The notes: generated from the letters alone by a model not told the origin. Shown: positions 32,118-41,260, counted from the stretch's first letter. The stretch: DNA of 64,000 bases from Paractinoplanes deccanensis (GCF_016862115.1 NZ_BOMI01000084.1:62001-126000), one strand, 5' to 3'. Translations and numbers: made by a program.

Positions 32118-33310
32118 GCTTGATCGAGCGGTTCGCGGATCTGGTGGTCCGGGTGGGTGTCAACGTGCAGCCGGGCCAGGGAGTGGTGATCAAGAGCGAC
32201 ACGGCGCACCTGGAGATCGCTCGGGCGGTGACCGAGGCGGCGTACCGCGTGGGCGCGGGCTGGGTCGAGACCGACTGGGACGACGGGCCGATGCGGCGCG
32301 CGGCGGTCGACCATCAGACGCTGGAGCGGCTCACGGCGAGCCGGCCGTGGGCGCTGGAGCGCATCGGCTGGTGGCGCGAGCAGGGCGTCGCGTCGATCCG
32401 GCTGCTCGGCGACGCGGACCCGCATCTGCTCGACGGGGCCGACCCGGCGAAGGCCGCCGCGCATCCGCTGGGGGAGATGCAGGCGATGCGGCGGGCGCTC
32501 TTCGACGGCATGCGCTGGACGGCCGTCGGCGCGCCGAACCCGGGATGGGCGCGGCAGATCTTCGGCGAGCCCGACCTCGACCGGCTGTGGGAGGCCGTCG
32601 GCACGGCGATGCGGCTCGACTCGGACGATCCGGTGGCGGCGTGGCGGGAACGGTCGGCCACGCTGAGCGAGCGGGCGCGGCGACTCGACGAGCTGGAGCT
32701 GACCGAGATCCGGTACGAGGGCGAGGGCACCGATCTGACCGTGGGGCTGCTGCCGGGCACCCGGTGGACGGGCGGCGGGATGGTGGACGCGGCCGGCGTG
32801 CCGTACATGCCGAACATTCCCACCGAGGAGGTCTTCACCAGCCCGGACAACAGGCGCGCGGACGGGGTGATCCGGCTGACGAAGCCGCTGGTGCTCGCCG
32901 GTCAGCTGGTCACCGGGCTGCGGGTGACCTTCGCCGGCGGACGGGTCACCGAGGTCACCGCCGACTCCGGCGCCGACGTGGTGCGGGCGCAGCTCGACTC
33001 CGACCCGGGCGCGCGGTCCCTGGGCGAGGTGTCGCTGGTCGACCGGGAGAGCCGGATCGCCCGGGCCGGCATCGTCTTCCACAACACGCTCTTCGACGAG
33101 AACGCCGGCTGCCATGTCGCGTGGGGGCAGAGCTTCCCGTTCGCCGTCGAGGGCGGCCCGGCGCTGACCGAGCAGCAGCGGGCCGACCTGGGGCTGAACA
33201 TGTCCGGCGTGCACACCGACGTGGTGATCGGCGGCGACGGCATCACCGTCACGGGACGCGGGCCGAAGGGTGTGGTGGAGATCATCCGTCAGGACGAGTG
33301 GGTCTTGTAG
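32114..33310 (+). CDS. M29 family aminopeptidase
   Basis: 398 residues of the AmpS/aminopeptidase T family. Probable dimetal ligands are a glutamate in NIPTEEVFTSPD, a glutamate in LGEVSLVD, histidines in HNTLFDENAGCHVAWGQ, and HTDVVIGG near the C-terminus; all are present. It should remove N-terminal residues from peptides in the cytoplasm using two metal ions. It is the last gene of the ATP-grasp/methyltransferase unit; a TAGGCT box 7 bases before the ATG may give it a second, independent promoter. Confidence 0.92.
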   Translation: MSLIERFADLVVRVGVNVQPGQGVVIKSDTAHLEIARAVTEAAYRVGAGWVETDWDDGPMRRAAVDHQTLERLTASRPWALERIGWWREQGVASIRLLGDADPHLLDGADPAKAAAHPLGEMQAMRRALFDGMRWTAVGAPNPGWARQIFGEPDLDRLWEAVGTAMRLDSDDPVAAWRERSATLSERARRLDELELTEIRYEGEGTDLTVGLLPGTRWTGGGMVDAAGVPYMPNIPTEEVFTSPDNRRADGVIRLTKPLVLAGQLVTGLRVTFAGGRVTEVTADSGADVVRAQLDSDPGARSLGEVSLVDRESRIARAGIVFHNTLFDENAGCHVAWGQSFPFAVEGGPALTEQQRADLGLNMSGVHTDVVIGGDGITVTGRGPKGVVEIIRQDEWVL

Positions 33311-33311
33311 G

Positions 33312-33443
33312 TCAGCCCATGAACAGCATGGCGCCGACGCCGAGCAGTACGATCAGCAGGACCGCGATGAGCAGGCCCTTCTCCGCCGCGGCGGCGGTCG
33401 TGTCGGTGGTGGCGGCGGCGGTGGTCAGCGGCTCACTGCTCAT
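33312..33443 (-). CDS. Small single-helix membrane protein (43 aa)
   Basis: 43 residues: a Thr/Ala-rich N-terminus (MSSEPLTTAAATTDTTAAAA) and one C-terminal membrane helix (KGLLIAVLLIVLLGVGAMLFMG), so a tail-anchored-like peptide. A GGAGGG ribosome site lies 9 bases before the ATG. It is convergent with the aminopeptidase gene, one base apart, and divergent from the phospholipase gene. Function unknown. Confidence 0.65.
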   Translation of the reverse strand: MSSEPLTTAAATTDTTAAAAEKGLLIAVLLIVLLGVGAMLFMG

Positions 33444-33507
33444 GGGGTGGTCCCTCCGGGAAGTAGGGGGCCGGGCCGGTCGACGTGCGCCTGCCCGTGA
33501 GGGGGCT

Positions 33508-33513
33508 TAGGTT
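33508..33513 (+). promoter_or_regulatory. -10 box TAGGTT, leaderless
   Basis: TAGGTT ends 7 bases before the GTG at 33521. The intervening GAAGGGC could also act as a weak ribosome site. Confidence 0.4.
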
Positions 33514-33520
33514 GAAGGGC

Positions 33521-35098
33521 GTGCCTCTGCCTGACTGGTTCCTCAGTACGCAGGAGCGTGGTAACCCGGACTCCTCCATACCCACCTGGTGCGCCGGAAA
33601 CGCGGCTGAACCGCTAATTCACGGTAAAGCCTATTTTGACCGTCTGGTAACGGAGGTCGAAAGCCTCCGCGAGGGTGACTACCTGTTCTTCACGGACTGG
33701 CGTGGTGACCCGGACGAGCGGATGCGTGACGACGGCCCGACGATCGCCGAGCTCTTCAGCGCGGCGGCCAAGCGCGGTGTGGTGGTCAAGGGGTTGCTGT
33801 GGCGCTCCCACCTGGACAAGCTCGCGTACAGCGAGGAGGAGAACCGCAACCTCGGCGAGGAGATCGAAGCCGCGGGCGGCGAGGTGCTGCTCGACCAGCG
33901 GGTGCGCCGCGGCGGCTCGCACCACCAGAAGCTGGTGATCCTGCGGCATCCCGGCGAGCCGGAGAAGGACATCGCCTTCGCGGGCGGCATCGATCTCTGC
34001 CACAGCCGGCGCGACGACGAGACGCACCGGGGCGATCCGCAGCCGGTGACGATGGCCAAGGCGTACGGGCCGCACCCGCCCTGGCACGACGTGCAGCTCG
34101 CGCTGCGCGGGCCGGTCGTCGGCGCCCTGGACCTGACGTTCCGCGAACGGTGGAACGATCCGACGCCGCTCGACCAGCACGGTCCGATCTCGACGGTCAC
34201 CGACAAGCTCAAGCACGCCGACCTGCGCGCCGACCGCCTGCCGCCGCAGCCGCCCGACCCGCCCGCGTGCGGGCCGCTCAACATCCAGGTGCTGCGGACC
34301 TATCCGGCGATGCGCCCGCCGTACGACTTCGCGCCGCGCGGCGAGCAGACGGTGGCCCGCGGCTACACCAAGGCGATCAAGCGGGCCCGGCGGCTGATCT
34401 ACCTGGAGGACCAGTACCTGTGGTCGGCCGAGGTGGCCCAGCTGTTCGCCGACGCGCTGAAGGCCCACCCGGACCTGCACCTCATCGCCGTCGTCCCGCG
34501 GCATCCCGACGTGGACGGCCGGCTCCAGCTGCCGCCCAACCAGGTCGGCCGCGAGCAGGCGATCGAGCTCTGCCGGATGGCCGCGCCCGACCGCGTGCAC
34601 GTCTTCGACCTGGAGAACGCCGAGGGCACGCCGATCTACGTGCACGCCAAGGTGTGCGTGATCGACGACGTCTGGTGCAGCGTGGGCAGCGACAACTTCA
34701 ACCGGCGCTCCTGGACCCACGACAGCGAGCTCTCCAACGGCATCCTCGACGACACGCCCGACGAGCGCGAGCCGCGCGACCCGGCCGGGCTGGGCGACGG
34801 GGCGCGCCGCTTCCCGCGCGATCTCCGGCTCGCGCTGACGCGCGAACATCTCGGCCGGGACTCCGACGAGGGACTTCTCGATCCGGTCTCGGTGGTACGG
34901 GAGATGACGGCCGCCGCCGACCGCCTGAAGAAGTGGCACGACGACGGGCGGCAGGGCCCCCGGCCGCCGGGGCAGCTCATGCCGCACTCGACGCAACGCC
35001 TGCCCTGGTATCAGCGCATGTGGGCGGTGCCCGCCTATCGGCTCATGTACGACCCGGACGGCCGGCCGTGGAGCGACCGCCGGCAGGGCAGGTGGTGA
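33521..35098 (+). CDS. Phospholipase D-like protein
   Basis: 525 residues with two HKD-type half-sites: HHQKLVILRHPGEPEKDIAFAGGID (near residues 140-165) and VHAKVCVIDDVWCSVGSDNFNRRS (near 370-395). The second is canonical (H-x-K-x4-D, then GSxN); in the first the aspartate falls later than usual. This class hydrolyses or transfers phosphatidyl groups; no signal peptide is seen, so it is probably cytoplasmic or membrane-peripheral. GTG 33521 is used; 33485 would add a basic tail. It stands alone. Confidence 0.88.
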   Translation: MPLPDWFLSTQERGNPDSSIPTWCAGNAAEPLIHGKAYFDRLVTEVESLREGDYLFFTDWRGDPDERMRDDGPTIAELFSAAAKRGVVVKGLLWRSHLDKLAYSEEENRNLGEEIEAAGGEVLLDQRVRRGGSHHQKLVILRHPGEPEKDIAFAGGIDLCHSRRDDETHRGDPQPVTMAKAYGPHPPWHDVQLALRGPVVGALDLTFRERWNDPTPLDQHGPISTVTDKLKHADLRADRLPPQPPDPPACGPLNIQVLRTYPAMRPPYDFAPRGEQTVARGYTKAIKRARRLIYLEDQYLWSAEVAQLFADALKAHPDLHLIAVVPRHPDVDGRLQLPPNQVGREQAIELCRMAAPDRVHVFDLENAEGTPIYVHAKVCVIDDVWCSVGSDNFNRRSWTHDSELSNGILDDTPDEREPRDPAGLGDGARRFPRDLRLALTREHLGRDSDEGLLDPVSVVREMTAAADRLKKWHDDGRQGPRPPGQLMPHSTQRLPWYQRMWAVPAYRLMYDPDGRPWSDRRQGRW

Positions 35099-35108
35099 GC
35101 CGGCCGGG

Positions 35109-36167
35109 TCACCGCGACAGCTTCCAGGCCGACGGGACGTAGATCGGGGCCTCCGGGTCGCCGCCCGGCGCGAAGCGGACGCGCCACGCGCCCATCGGCG
35201 GGCGGCCGGCGTCGAGCCAGCGGTCGACGATGGCGGTAGCCTCGGCGGCGTAGCGGGCCGCCTCCGCTCCCCCGGCCGGCACGCTGCCGTCGGGCAGGAT
35301 GATCGCGCCGCCGGTGCGCGTGCCGTCGAGCAGGATCAGGCAGTTCTGTTCGCGGCGCGGGACGGCGGCCAGGGTGGCGCGGCGGTTCCAGACGCCGGCC
35401 GCATACCAGAGATCGCGGTAGGCGAGCGGCTCCAGCGGCGGGTCGAAGCGAGGGCCGGCGTGCTCGGTGAACTCGGCCAGCGTGCCGGGGGCGGCGGGCG
35501 CGGGAAAGGGCCGCGCGGCGGTGAGCGGGCCGGCGGCGGTCATGAAGCCGGCCGGGCTGACGACGGCGCCGATGTCGTCGGTGACGGCCAGCACCGGGTG
35601 GGTGCCGGCGTGCTCGACGGGGGCGACCACGATCTCGGCGTCCCGCCAGCCGGGGGCCAGCCCGGCCACGCCGACCGTGACGATGACCCGGTCGAACGGG
35701 CCGGCCGGGACGCGGTATCCGTCGCCGTGCTCCACCCGTACCGAAGCGATCTCCGCTCGTCGCAACGCGTCACGGGCCTTGGCGGCGACGTCGGGCTGCA
35801 CGTCGACGCTGGTGACCTCGGCGCCGAGCGAAGCGAGAAGCGCGGCGTTGTAGCCGGTGCCGGCGCCGATCTCGAGGACGCGGTGGCCGGGGCGCACCGC
35901 CAAGGCCTGGATCATGAGCGCCATCAGCGAGGGCTGGCTGGAGGAGCTGACCGGGGTGCGGTGGTCGAGCTTGGTGACCAGCACGTCGTCGCGGTAGACG
36001 AGGTCGAGGAAGTCGGGGTCGGTGGGCTTGGCCCAGGTGCCGTCGCGGCGCTGGAAGCCGTCGGGGACGAAAGCCTCACGCGGGACGGTGGCGAACGCGG
36101 CGGCGAGCTCCGGCGACAGGGTCACGCCGCCCTGCCGGATCTCCTCGACGTACGCCTCCCGGCTCAC
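35109..36167 (-). CDS. Protein-L-isoaspartate O-methyltransferase-like protein
   Basis: 352 residues. N-terminal PCMT region with FVPDGFQRRDG, LVTKLDHRTPVSSSSQPSLMALMIQAL and the SAM motif VLEIGAGTGYNAALLASLGAEV; an unrelated C-terminal region of about 140 residues is of the type seen in actinobacterial PCMT homologues that act in modification of secondary peptides. The usual function is methylation of damaged aspartyl residues. It overlaps the phosphotransferase gene by four bases at its 5' end, so the two are one transcript. Confidence 0.9.
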   Translation of the reverse strand: MSREAYVEEIRQGGVTLSPELAAAFATVPREAFVPDGFQRRDGTWAKPTDPDFLDLVYRDDVLVTKLDHRTPVSSSSQPSLMALMIQALAVRPGHRVLEIGAGTGYNAALLASLGAEVTSVDVQPDVAAKARDALRRAEIASVRVEHGDGYRVPAGPFDRVIVTVGVAGLAPGWRDAEIVVAPVEHAGTHPVLAVTDDIGAVVSPAGFMTAAGPLTAARPFPAPAAPGTLAEFTEHAGPRFDPPLEPLAYRDLWYAAGVWNRRATLAAVPRREQNCLILLDGTRTGGAIILPDGSVPAGGAEAARYAAEATAIVDRWLDAGRPPMGAWRVRFAPGGDPEAPIYVPSAWKLSR

Positions 36168-37363
36168 TCCCCCACGATAGAGGCGGCCGCGCGCAGACAG
36201 GCCGGAACGTCGTCAGCGTGATAAGGAAATTCGGATGGCTCGATGTTGTCGAGGAAGCCGGCGTAGATGACGGCGCTGCGCAGCAGTGCCAGCGGGCGCA
36301 GCAGCTCGAGCGCGCGAACGGGGTCGGCGCCGGTCGCCTGCCAGCGCCGGGCCCAGGCGTCGATCACGCCGGGGTCGTCGGTGAGGCGCAGGATGTCGAA
36401 GCCGGGATTGCCGAACGTGCAGTCGCCCCAGTCCATGATGGTCATCCGGCCGGCGCCGTCGGTGCGCACGTTGCCGGGGTGCAGGTCGCCGTGCACGAGG
36501 GTGTCGGGCAGCCCGCAGTCGGCGATCCGCTGGAGGCGGCGCGGCAGGTCGTCGATCAGGGCGCCGAGGCCGGGGATGGTGCCGAGGTACGGTTCGGCCA
36601 CGCGCTCGAAGGGTTCCGGGGCGAGCCGGGCGTCGGGCACTCTTTGCCGGATCTCGTCCGGATTTTTCGAGAAATGCAGCTGTACGGGGTGAAAAGCCGC
36701 CGCGATGTCGGCGCAGAGGCCGGGGCCGGCGCCGTAGCGGTCCTCCCCCGGCGCGTGGGCGAGAAGCATGCGGCCCTCGTCGCCGGCGGCCAGCAGCTCG
36801 GGGGCGAGACCGGGCGCGACGCCGGCGAGCAGGCGGATGACGTGCGGCTCGTGGGCGAAGAACCGGGGCACCTGCTTGAGCCAGGCACGCGTCACGCCGC
36901 CGGGGCCGTCGAGCCGCCAGATCGCGGAGAGGTTCCAGGTGCGGCGCTGGTGAAAGGTGACGTCCGGAAGGTGTTCCCGGGCCCACGCGAGGGAGGCGGC
37001 GGGCCCGTTGATCTCGGCGTAGGGCGCCCGCTTGGGGTGCGGCGCCAGGGAGAGGCCGCCTTCGCCGCGCGGCGACACCACGCCCGGGCGCCCCTCATCG
37101 CGCGGCGCCGCCTCGCCCAACCGCTCCTCATGGCCCTGGTCGATTTTTCGGATATTTGGTGCTTTCTCGGCTGCTTGGGCGAGATAGGTGACGTGGCCGC
37201 CGGGAGGGGCGGGGCGGTCGGCGTGCAGCAGGCGCAGGACCTGGAGGTCGTCGCCGAAGCCGGCGACCTCCTGCCACCAGGGCACCTCGGCCTCGAACGG
37301 CCCGCGCTCGCCCAGCAGCACGCCGTCCGCGTCGACCAGCACCAATGTCACCGTTCGCGTCAC
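36164..37363 (-). CDS. Aminoglycoside phosphotransferase (APH) family protein with N-terminal Nudix-like segment
   Basis: 399 residues. Residues 1-65 look like a short Nudix-type start (VTLVLVDADGVLLGERGPF), residues 65-115 are charged low-complexity, and 115-399 is an APH/CHK-like kinase: the catalytic loop LVHGDLHPGNVRTD is followed by the metal aspartate in MTIMDWGDCTFGNPGFDI. It may phosphorylate a small molecule; no resistance claim can be made. GTG 37363 is supported by a TACGGT box 6 bases upstream. First gene of the transcript with the PCMT-like gene. Confidence 0.87.
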   Translation of the reverse strand: MTRTVTLVLVDADGVLLGERGPFEAEVPWWQEVAGFGDDLQVLRLLHADRPAPPGGHVTYLAQAAEKAPNIRKIDQGHEERLGEAAPRDEGRPGVVSPRGEGGLSLAPHPKRAPYAEINGPAASLAWAREHLPDVTFHQRRTWNLSAIWRLDGPGGVTRAWLKQVPRFFAHEPHVIRLLAGVAPGLAPELLAAGDEGRMLLAHAPGEDRYGAGPGLCADIAAAFHPVQLHFSKNPDEIRQRVPDARLAPEPFERVAEPYLGTIPGLGALIDDLPRRLQRIADCGLPDTLVHGDLHPGNVRTDGAGRMTIMDWGDCTFGNPGFDILRLTDDPGVIDAWARRWQATGADPVRALELLRPLALLRSAVIYAGFLDNIEPSEFPYHADDVPACLRAAASIVGE

Positions 37364-37369
37364 GGTCGC

Positions 37370-37375
37370 ACCGTA
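37370..37375 (-). promoter_or_regulatory. -10 box TACGGT, leaderless, for the phosphotransferase
   Basis: Minus-strand TACGGT ends 6 bases before GTG 37363, selecting that start over the ORF maximum at 37447. Confidence 0.5.
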
Positions 37376-37457
37376 GACGCGACGGGCCGCACCGCTCCAC
37401 CGAAATTTCGGGAGGTGACGACGTGTCGGCGGACGGCGCGTGATCATCGGGAGCGCC

Positions 37458-37463
37458 TAGGAT
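37458..37463 (+). promoter_or_regulatory. -10 box TAGGAT, leaderless
   Basis: TAGGAT ends 6 bases before the ATG at 37470. With the minus-strand box at 37370 it makes a divergent leaderless pair 107 bases apart. Confidence 0.5.
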
Positions 37464-37469
37464 GCATCG

Positions 37470-38540
37470 ATGTTCGGTCGTCGTGGGCGCGCCCTTCCCG
37501 ATCTCTGCACCGATCTCGCCGACGCCGTGATCCGGCTCGACGAGCGGGGCTCCGCCAAGAGCTTTCGCGCCGTCGTGCAGCGCGCACAGCAGTGTGACGC
37601 CGAGGAGCTGAGCGCCGGCCTCGTACGGCTGAGCCCCGCCCTGGAGCAGGTCGCGCTCGGCAACGGCGGGCAGCTCGCCGGGCTCGCCGCGGCGCTCGTC
37701 GAGATCGGGGCCGACCCGCTGCCGGTGCTCGATGTGCTGGTCGAACGGGTGGCCGGCGGCCTCGAGCTGGCCGCGCAGTTCGGGCTGATCGCCGGCGAGC
37801 TCGGCGACGTCGCCGCCCCCACGAACGCCGCCGAGTACCGCGAGCTGCGCGACCGCGTCGTCCGGGCCGCGCCCGCCGCGGGGCTGGCCGTCGAGGAGGC
37901 CGGCGAGATCACCCAGGCGTGGTTCACCGTGAACGACTGGATCCCCAGCCTGCTGCTCCCGTTGCAGCACAAGCGCGCCCGGCTCGCGCTGCCCCACCGC
38001 GACCGGCTGACCGCGGCCACCGCCGCCGTCGGCGACCAGGTCGACGACGCTCCCTGGCTGCACGGCCTGCTGCTGGTCCTCGACGACGAGCCGCTGCTCG
38101 TCCTGCACCGCGAGACCGGCCGGGCGTACGACCTGAAGATCAGCGGCATCGGCGACAACTTCCAGCTGCACACCCTGCTGGCCGCCGCGCTGATCGGCGA
38201 GGGCCGCCTGCCGGGCACGCCGCCGGCTCCCGCGTGGGTGGCGGCCGCGACGACCGGCGAGATGATGCCCGAGGGCGGCATCCAGGGACAGTTCAACCTG
38301 GTCGACGCCCGCGGCGCGTGGATCTGGAACGAGGGCCGGCCCGCCGGCATCCCGCTGCTCGGCGACCATCGCGTGGTCGTGCTCGACCCTCCCCCGTACG
38401 CCCGGGGGTGGAACGCGGGCCGCGCCTATCCGCTGATGACCCCGGAGATGACGCTCGTCCGCACCCTGCCCGCCGAGGAGGCCGCCGGCTGGCTGGCCCG
38501 GGTCGCCCCCAGCGCCCGCTTCGGCGGCGACAGCGCGTAG
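37470..38540 (+). CDS. Hypothetical protein (356 aa)
   Basis: 356 residues, soluble. The N-terminal half is helical with repeating leucine-rich helices (about residues 1-110); the C-terminal half is mixed and contains KISGIGDNFQLHTLLAAALIG and a glycine-rich turn MMPEGGIQGQFNLVDARGAWIWNEGRPAGIPLLG that looks like a compact beta domain. I recognise no family. A leaderless -10 box and uniform GC3 codon use support the reading frame. It diverges from the phosphotransferase gene and converges with alc. Confidence 0.75.
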   Translation: MFGRRGRALPDLCTDLADAVIRLDERGSAKSFRAVVQRAQQCDAEELSAGLVRLSPALEQVALGNGGQLAGLAAALVEIGADPLPVLDVLVERVAGGLELAAQFGLIAGELGDVAAPTNAAEYRELRDRVVRAAPAAGLAVEEAGEITQAWFTVNDWIPSLLLPLQHKRARLALPHRDRLTAATAAVGDQVDDAPWLHGLLLVLDDEPLLVLHRETGRAYDLKISGIGDNFQLHTLLAAALIGEGRLPGTPPAPAWVAAATTGEMMPEGGIQGQFNLVDARGAWIWNEGRPAGIPLLGDHRVVVLDPPPYARGWNAGRAYPLMTPEMTLVRTLPAEEAAGWLARVAPSARFGGDSA

Positions 38541-38544
38541 GCCG

Positions 38545-39528
38545 TCAGGACGATCGCCGGCGGAACTGCTCGTCGAGGAAGCCGGGCCTGGCTCGTCCGT
38601 GCAGGCGCAGCCGGGCCATGCCGCCGTCCGGGAAGATGTCGAGGCGCACGTGGGTGGCCTCGCGCCCCGGATCGACCCGGAAGCGGTGCGGGGTGTCCGG
38701 CGTCAGCGCCACCCGCGGCAGGATCTCGAACCAGTCCGAGTCGCCCGACCGGCCGGACAGCGCGGCCCAGCCCGGCGCGTTGCCCTTGAAGTGCGTCGTG
38801 TCGAGGTCGGCGAGCGAGATCAGGGCCGGTGCGGCGAGCCGTACGACCACCCAGTCGTTGCCGTCGTCGCGGCGCCGCGACGTCTCCCACCCGTCGCCCA
38901 TGTGCTGCGCGAGGCCCGGCATCAGCATCTTTTCCGGGTGCCCGTAGAACATGTCGCTGCATTCGGTGACCGCCGCCCCGTGCGCGGCGGCCGCCACGTC
39001 GAAAACGTCGGGCAGCAGCGCCGGATCGGGCACCACGACGCCGTGCACGCGCAGCCGGGCCACCCCGCCGTCGGGGTGAATCGTCAGCCGTACGTGGGTG
39101 AAGCGGCGCTCGTCCGCCACCGCGAAAAGGTTGCGGCTGTCCCCGTTGAGCGGCGACTTCGGCACCAGCGGAACCCATTCCGCCGCCACCAGGTCCGCGG
39201 CGCTCGGATATCCCCGCACGGACAGACCATCGATGGACGCGTACGGGGGAAAGTTGCCCGTGAAGAAGGCGGTGTCGACGTCGACACCGCGAATCACCCC
39301 CGGTGCCCCCAGCCGGACGATCGCCACGTCGGACCCGGGCTCCCGGCGCCTGCGGGTCTCCCACCCGTCGTACACCTGCCCCTTGTGGCCGAAGGTCCGC
39401 GGCGAGTGGACCGGCGGTTCGGCAGTCACCAGATGGTCGGCGGCCGCGAAGAACTCGTCGTTCGCGTGGACGACGCCACCGCCGAACGCCCGCGAGGCCA
39501 GATCGGGAAGCGCGGCGAACGCGTCCAT
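38545..39528 (-). CDS. alc: Allantoicase
   Basis: 327 residues made of two repeated jelly-roll halves (about 10-165 and 180-320), each with the pattern (D/G)GWETxRRR and (S/T)HVRLxIxPDGGxARLRxxG. It converts allantoate to (S)-ureidoglycolate and urea. ATG 39528 shares its A with the TGA stop of allB, so the two are translated as a unit; the larger frame reaching 39786 is spurious. No ureidoglycolate lyase or hydrolase gene follows it, so the next step is encoded elsewhere or by an unrecognised enzyme. Confidence 0.95.
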   Translation of the reverse strand: MDAFAALPDLASRAFGGGVVHANDEFFAAADHLVTAEPPVHSPRTFGHKGQVYDGWETRRRREPGSDVAIVRLGAPGVIRGVDVDTAFFTGNFPPYASIDGLSVRGYPSAADLVAAEWVPLVPKSPLNGDSRNLFAVADERRFTHVRLTIHPDGGVARLRVHGVVVPDPALLPDVFDVAAAAHGAAVTECSDMFYGHPEKMLMPGLAQHMGDGWETSRRRDDGNDWVVVRLAAPALISLADLDTTHFKGNAPGWAALSGRSGDSDWFEILPRVALTPDTPHRFRVDPGREATHVRLDIFPDGGMARLRLHGRARPGFLDEQFRRRSS

Positions 39529-40841
39529 CAGGCGCCCTCCCGGGTGAGGAACATGCCGGCCGGGGCCGATCCGGTGACCGCGTGCCCGCGCAGCCACGTC
39601 GTGCGGACCACACCCTGCAACTTCTTTCCCGCGTACGGCGTCACGGGGTTTTTGTGGTGCAGCCTGCGCGGCTCGACGACGAAGGTCTCGTCGGCGTCGA
39701 AGGCCACCAGGTCCGCGTCCGCACCCACCATGATCCGCCCCTTGCCGGGCAGCCCCACCAGGTCGGCCGGCCGCCGCGCCATCCACTCCGTGACATCACC
39801 GAGCGTATAGCCCCGGGCCCGCGCCGCCGTCCAGATCACCGGGAGCCCGAGCTGCACCGACGCGATGCCGCCCCAGGCAGCCGCGAAGTCGCCGGTGTCA
39901 CGCCGCTTCAGCTCCGGCGTGCACGGGGAGTGATCGCTCACCACGCAGGTGATCAGCCCGTCCGCGAGGGCCTGCCACAGCCGGCCGGCGTTCGCGGCGT
40001 CCCGGATCGGCGGGCAGCATTTGAATTCGGTGGCCCCGTCGGCGATCTCCCCCGCGTCCAGGGTCAGGTAATGCGGGCAGGTTTCGGCCGTGACGCGTAC
40101 GCCCTCTGCTTTTGCCGCCGCGATCAGCGGAAGGGCGCCGGCCGCCGAAAGGTGCAAAATGTGCACGCGCCCGCCGCTCTCGCGCGCCGCCGCGATGGCG
40201 GTGGCCACCGCGGCGTGCTCCGCCTCCGCGGGCCGCGACGCCAGGAAATCGCCGTATCGGGCCGATCCTCCGAACGGCTGCAAATGCTCGGGATCCTCGG
40301 CGTGCACGACGAATAGAGCATCGACACTCTTCATCGCCGCCGTGAGTTCTGCGCCGGTGACCGGCGGAAACTCGGGAACGCCGGAATCGGCGAGAAATGC
40401 CTTGAAACCGAAGACCCCGCGCGCGTGCAGGCCGGACAGATCGGCGGTGTTTCCGGGAATCTTGCCGCCCCAGAATCCGACGTCGATGTGGGTCTGACCG
40501 CGGGCCGCCTCCTGCTTGACCGCCAGCGCCTCCGCGTCGACCGTCGGGGGGAGGCTGTTCAACGGCATGTCGACGATGACGGTGACCCCGCCGGCGGCGG
40601 CCGCCCGCGTGGCCGAGGCGAAGCCCTCCCAGTCGGTGCGGCCGGGCTCGTTGACATGCACATGGGTGTCGACCAGCCCCGGCAACAATGCCGTCTCACC
40701 CAGATCGGTGTCGATGCGAGCGTCGTGAAGGTGGTCGTAATCGTCGACCCCGACGATCCGGCCGCCCTCGACGGCCACCGCCGCCGGGCGCTCGCCGTGC
40801 GCCGTGACAACCCGCCGAGATCGCAGCACCAGATCCACCAT
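39528..40841 (-). CDS. allB: Allantoinase
   Basis: 437 residues, amidohydrolase fold. Metal ligands are in GLVDTHVHVNEPG (first HxH), the carboxylated lysine in GFKAFLADSG, histidines in FVVHAEDP and RVHILHLSAAG, and the aspartate in VVSDHSPC. It opens the hydantoin ring of (S)-allantoin to allantoate. First gene of allB-alc; a leaderless-type -10 box precedes the ATG. The LAL regulator lies divergently with about 420 bases between, a plausible allantoin-responsive pairing, and the urate branch sits 13 kb away. Confidence 0.96.
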   Translation of the reverse strand: MVDLVLRSRRVVTAHGERPAAVAVEGGRIVGVDDYDHLHDARIDTDLGETALLPGLVDTHVHVNEPGRTDWEGFASATRAAAAGGVTVIVDMPLNSLPPTVDAEALAVKQEAARGQTHIDVGFWGGKIPGNTADLSGLHARGVFGFKAFLADSGVPEFPPVTGAELTAAMKSVDALFVVHAEDPEHLQPFGGSARYGDFLASRPAEAEHAAVATAIAAARESGGRVHILHLSAAGALPLIAAAKAEGVRVTAETCPHYLTLDAGEIADGATEFKCCPPIRDAANAGRLWQALADGLITCVVSDHSPCTPELKRRDTGDFAAAWGGIASVQLGLPVIWTAARARGYTLGDVTEWMARRPADLVGLPGKGRIMVGADADLVAFDADETFVVEPRRLHHKNPVTPYAGKKLQGVVRTTWLRGHAVTGSAPAGMFLTREGA

Positions 40842-40847
40842 GGGGTG

Positions 40848-40853
40848 AGACTA
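40848..40853 (-). promoter_or_regulatory. -10 box TAGTCT, leaderless, for allB
   Basis: Minus-strand TAGTCT ends 6 bases before the allB ATG at 40841. No inverted repeat of the IclR/AllR type was noticed around it. Confidence 0.5.
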
Positions 40854-41260
40854 GTGGCCTTCCCCGGGACCAACGGTGGGTAATTCCTCACGTTGCGCAT
40901 CATCACGCCCGGGTGAGGTAGCGCGGGCCGAAACGTGATGTGGTGATTCCACGGCGCCCCATGCGGTGGCGCGCGGGCATCGCATTGCTTTACCTCGGCG
41001 CAACAATTTCGTCCACTTGTGTCCGATCGGCGTATCGGTCAATTGTTTCATTCCCGGTCGTTTCCCTGGCCCCGCGCGGGCCACTCTCGCTTATTAATGG
41101 AGATCACCGCTTGTGCCGTGTTGCGCCTGCCCGCGTGCTGTGTTGGGCTGTCAACGGCGGGGGCCGGGGAAGTGCGAATGGCGATGACGTTTCGTCACCG
41201 CCCGCACGCATGCCGAACGGGCCCCGGCCGTTTACCGGCGCCGACGGGAAGGCGTTTCTC
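40854..41260. other. Intergenic control region between allB and the LAL regulator
   Basis: About 400 bases, clearly more AT-rich than the genes, with runs such as CAATTGTTTCATTC and CTTATTAATGG near 41040-41100. Frames in it are open by chance only. It probably contains the promoter of the regulator, and operators for both directions. Confidence 0.5.
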
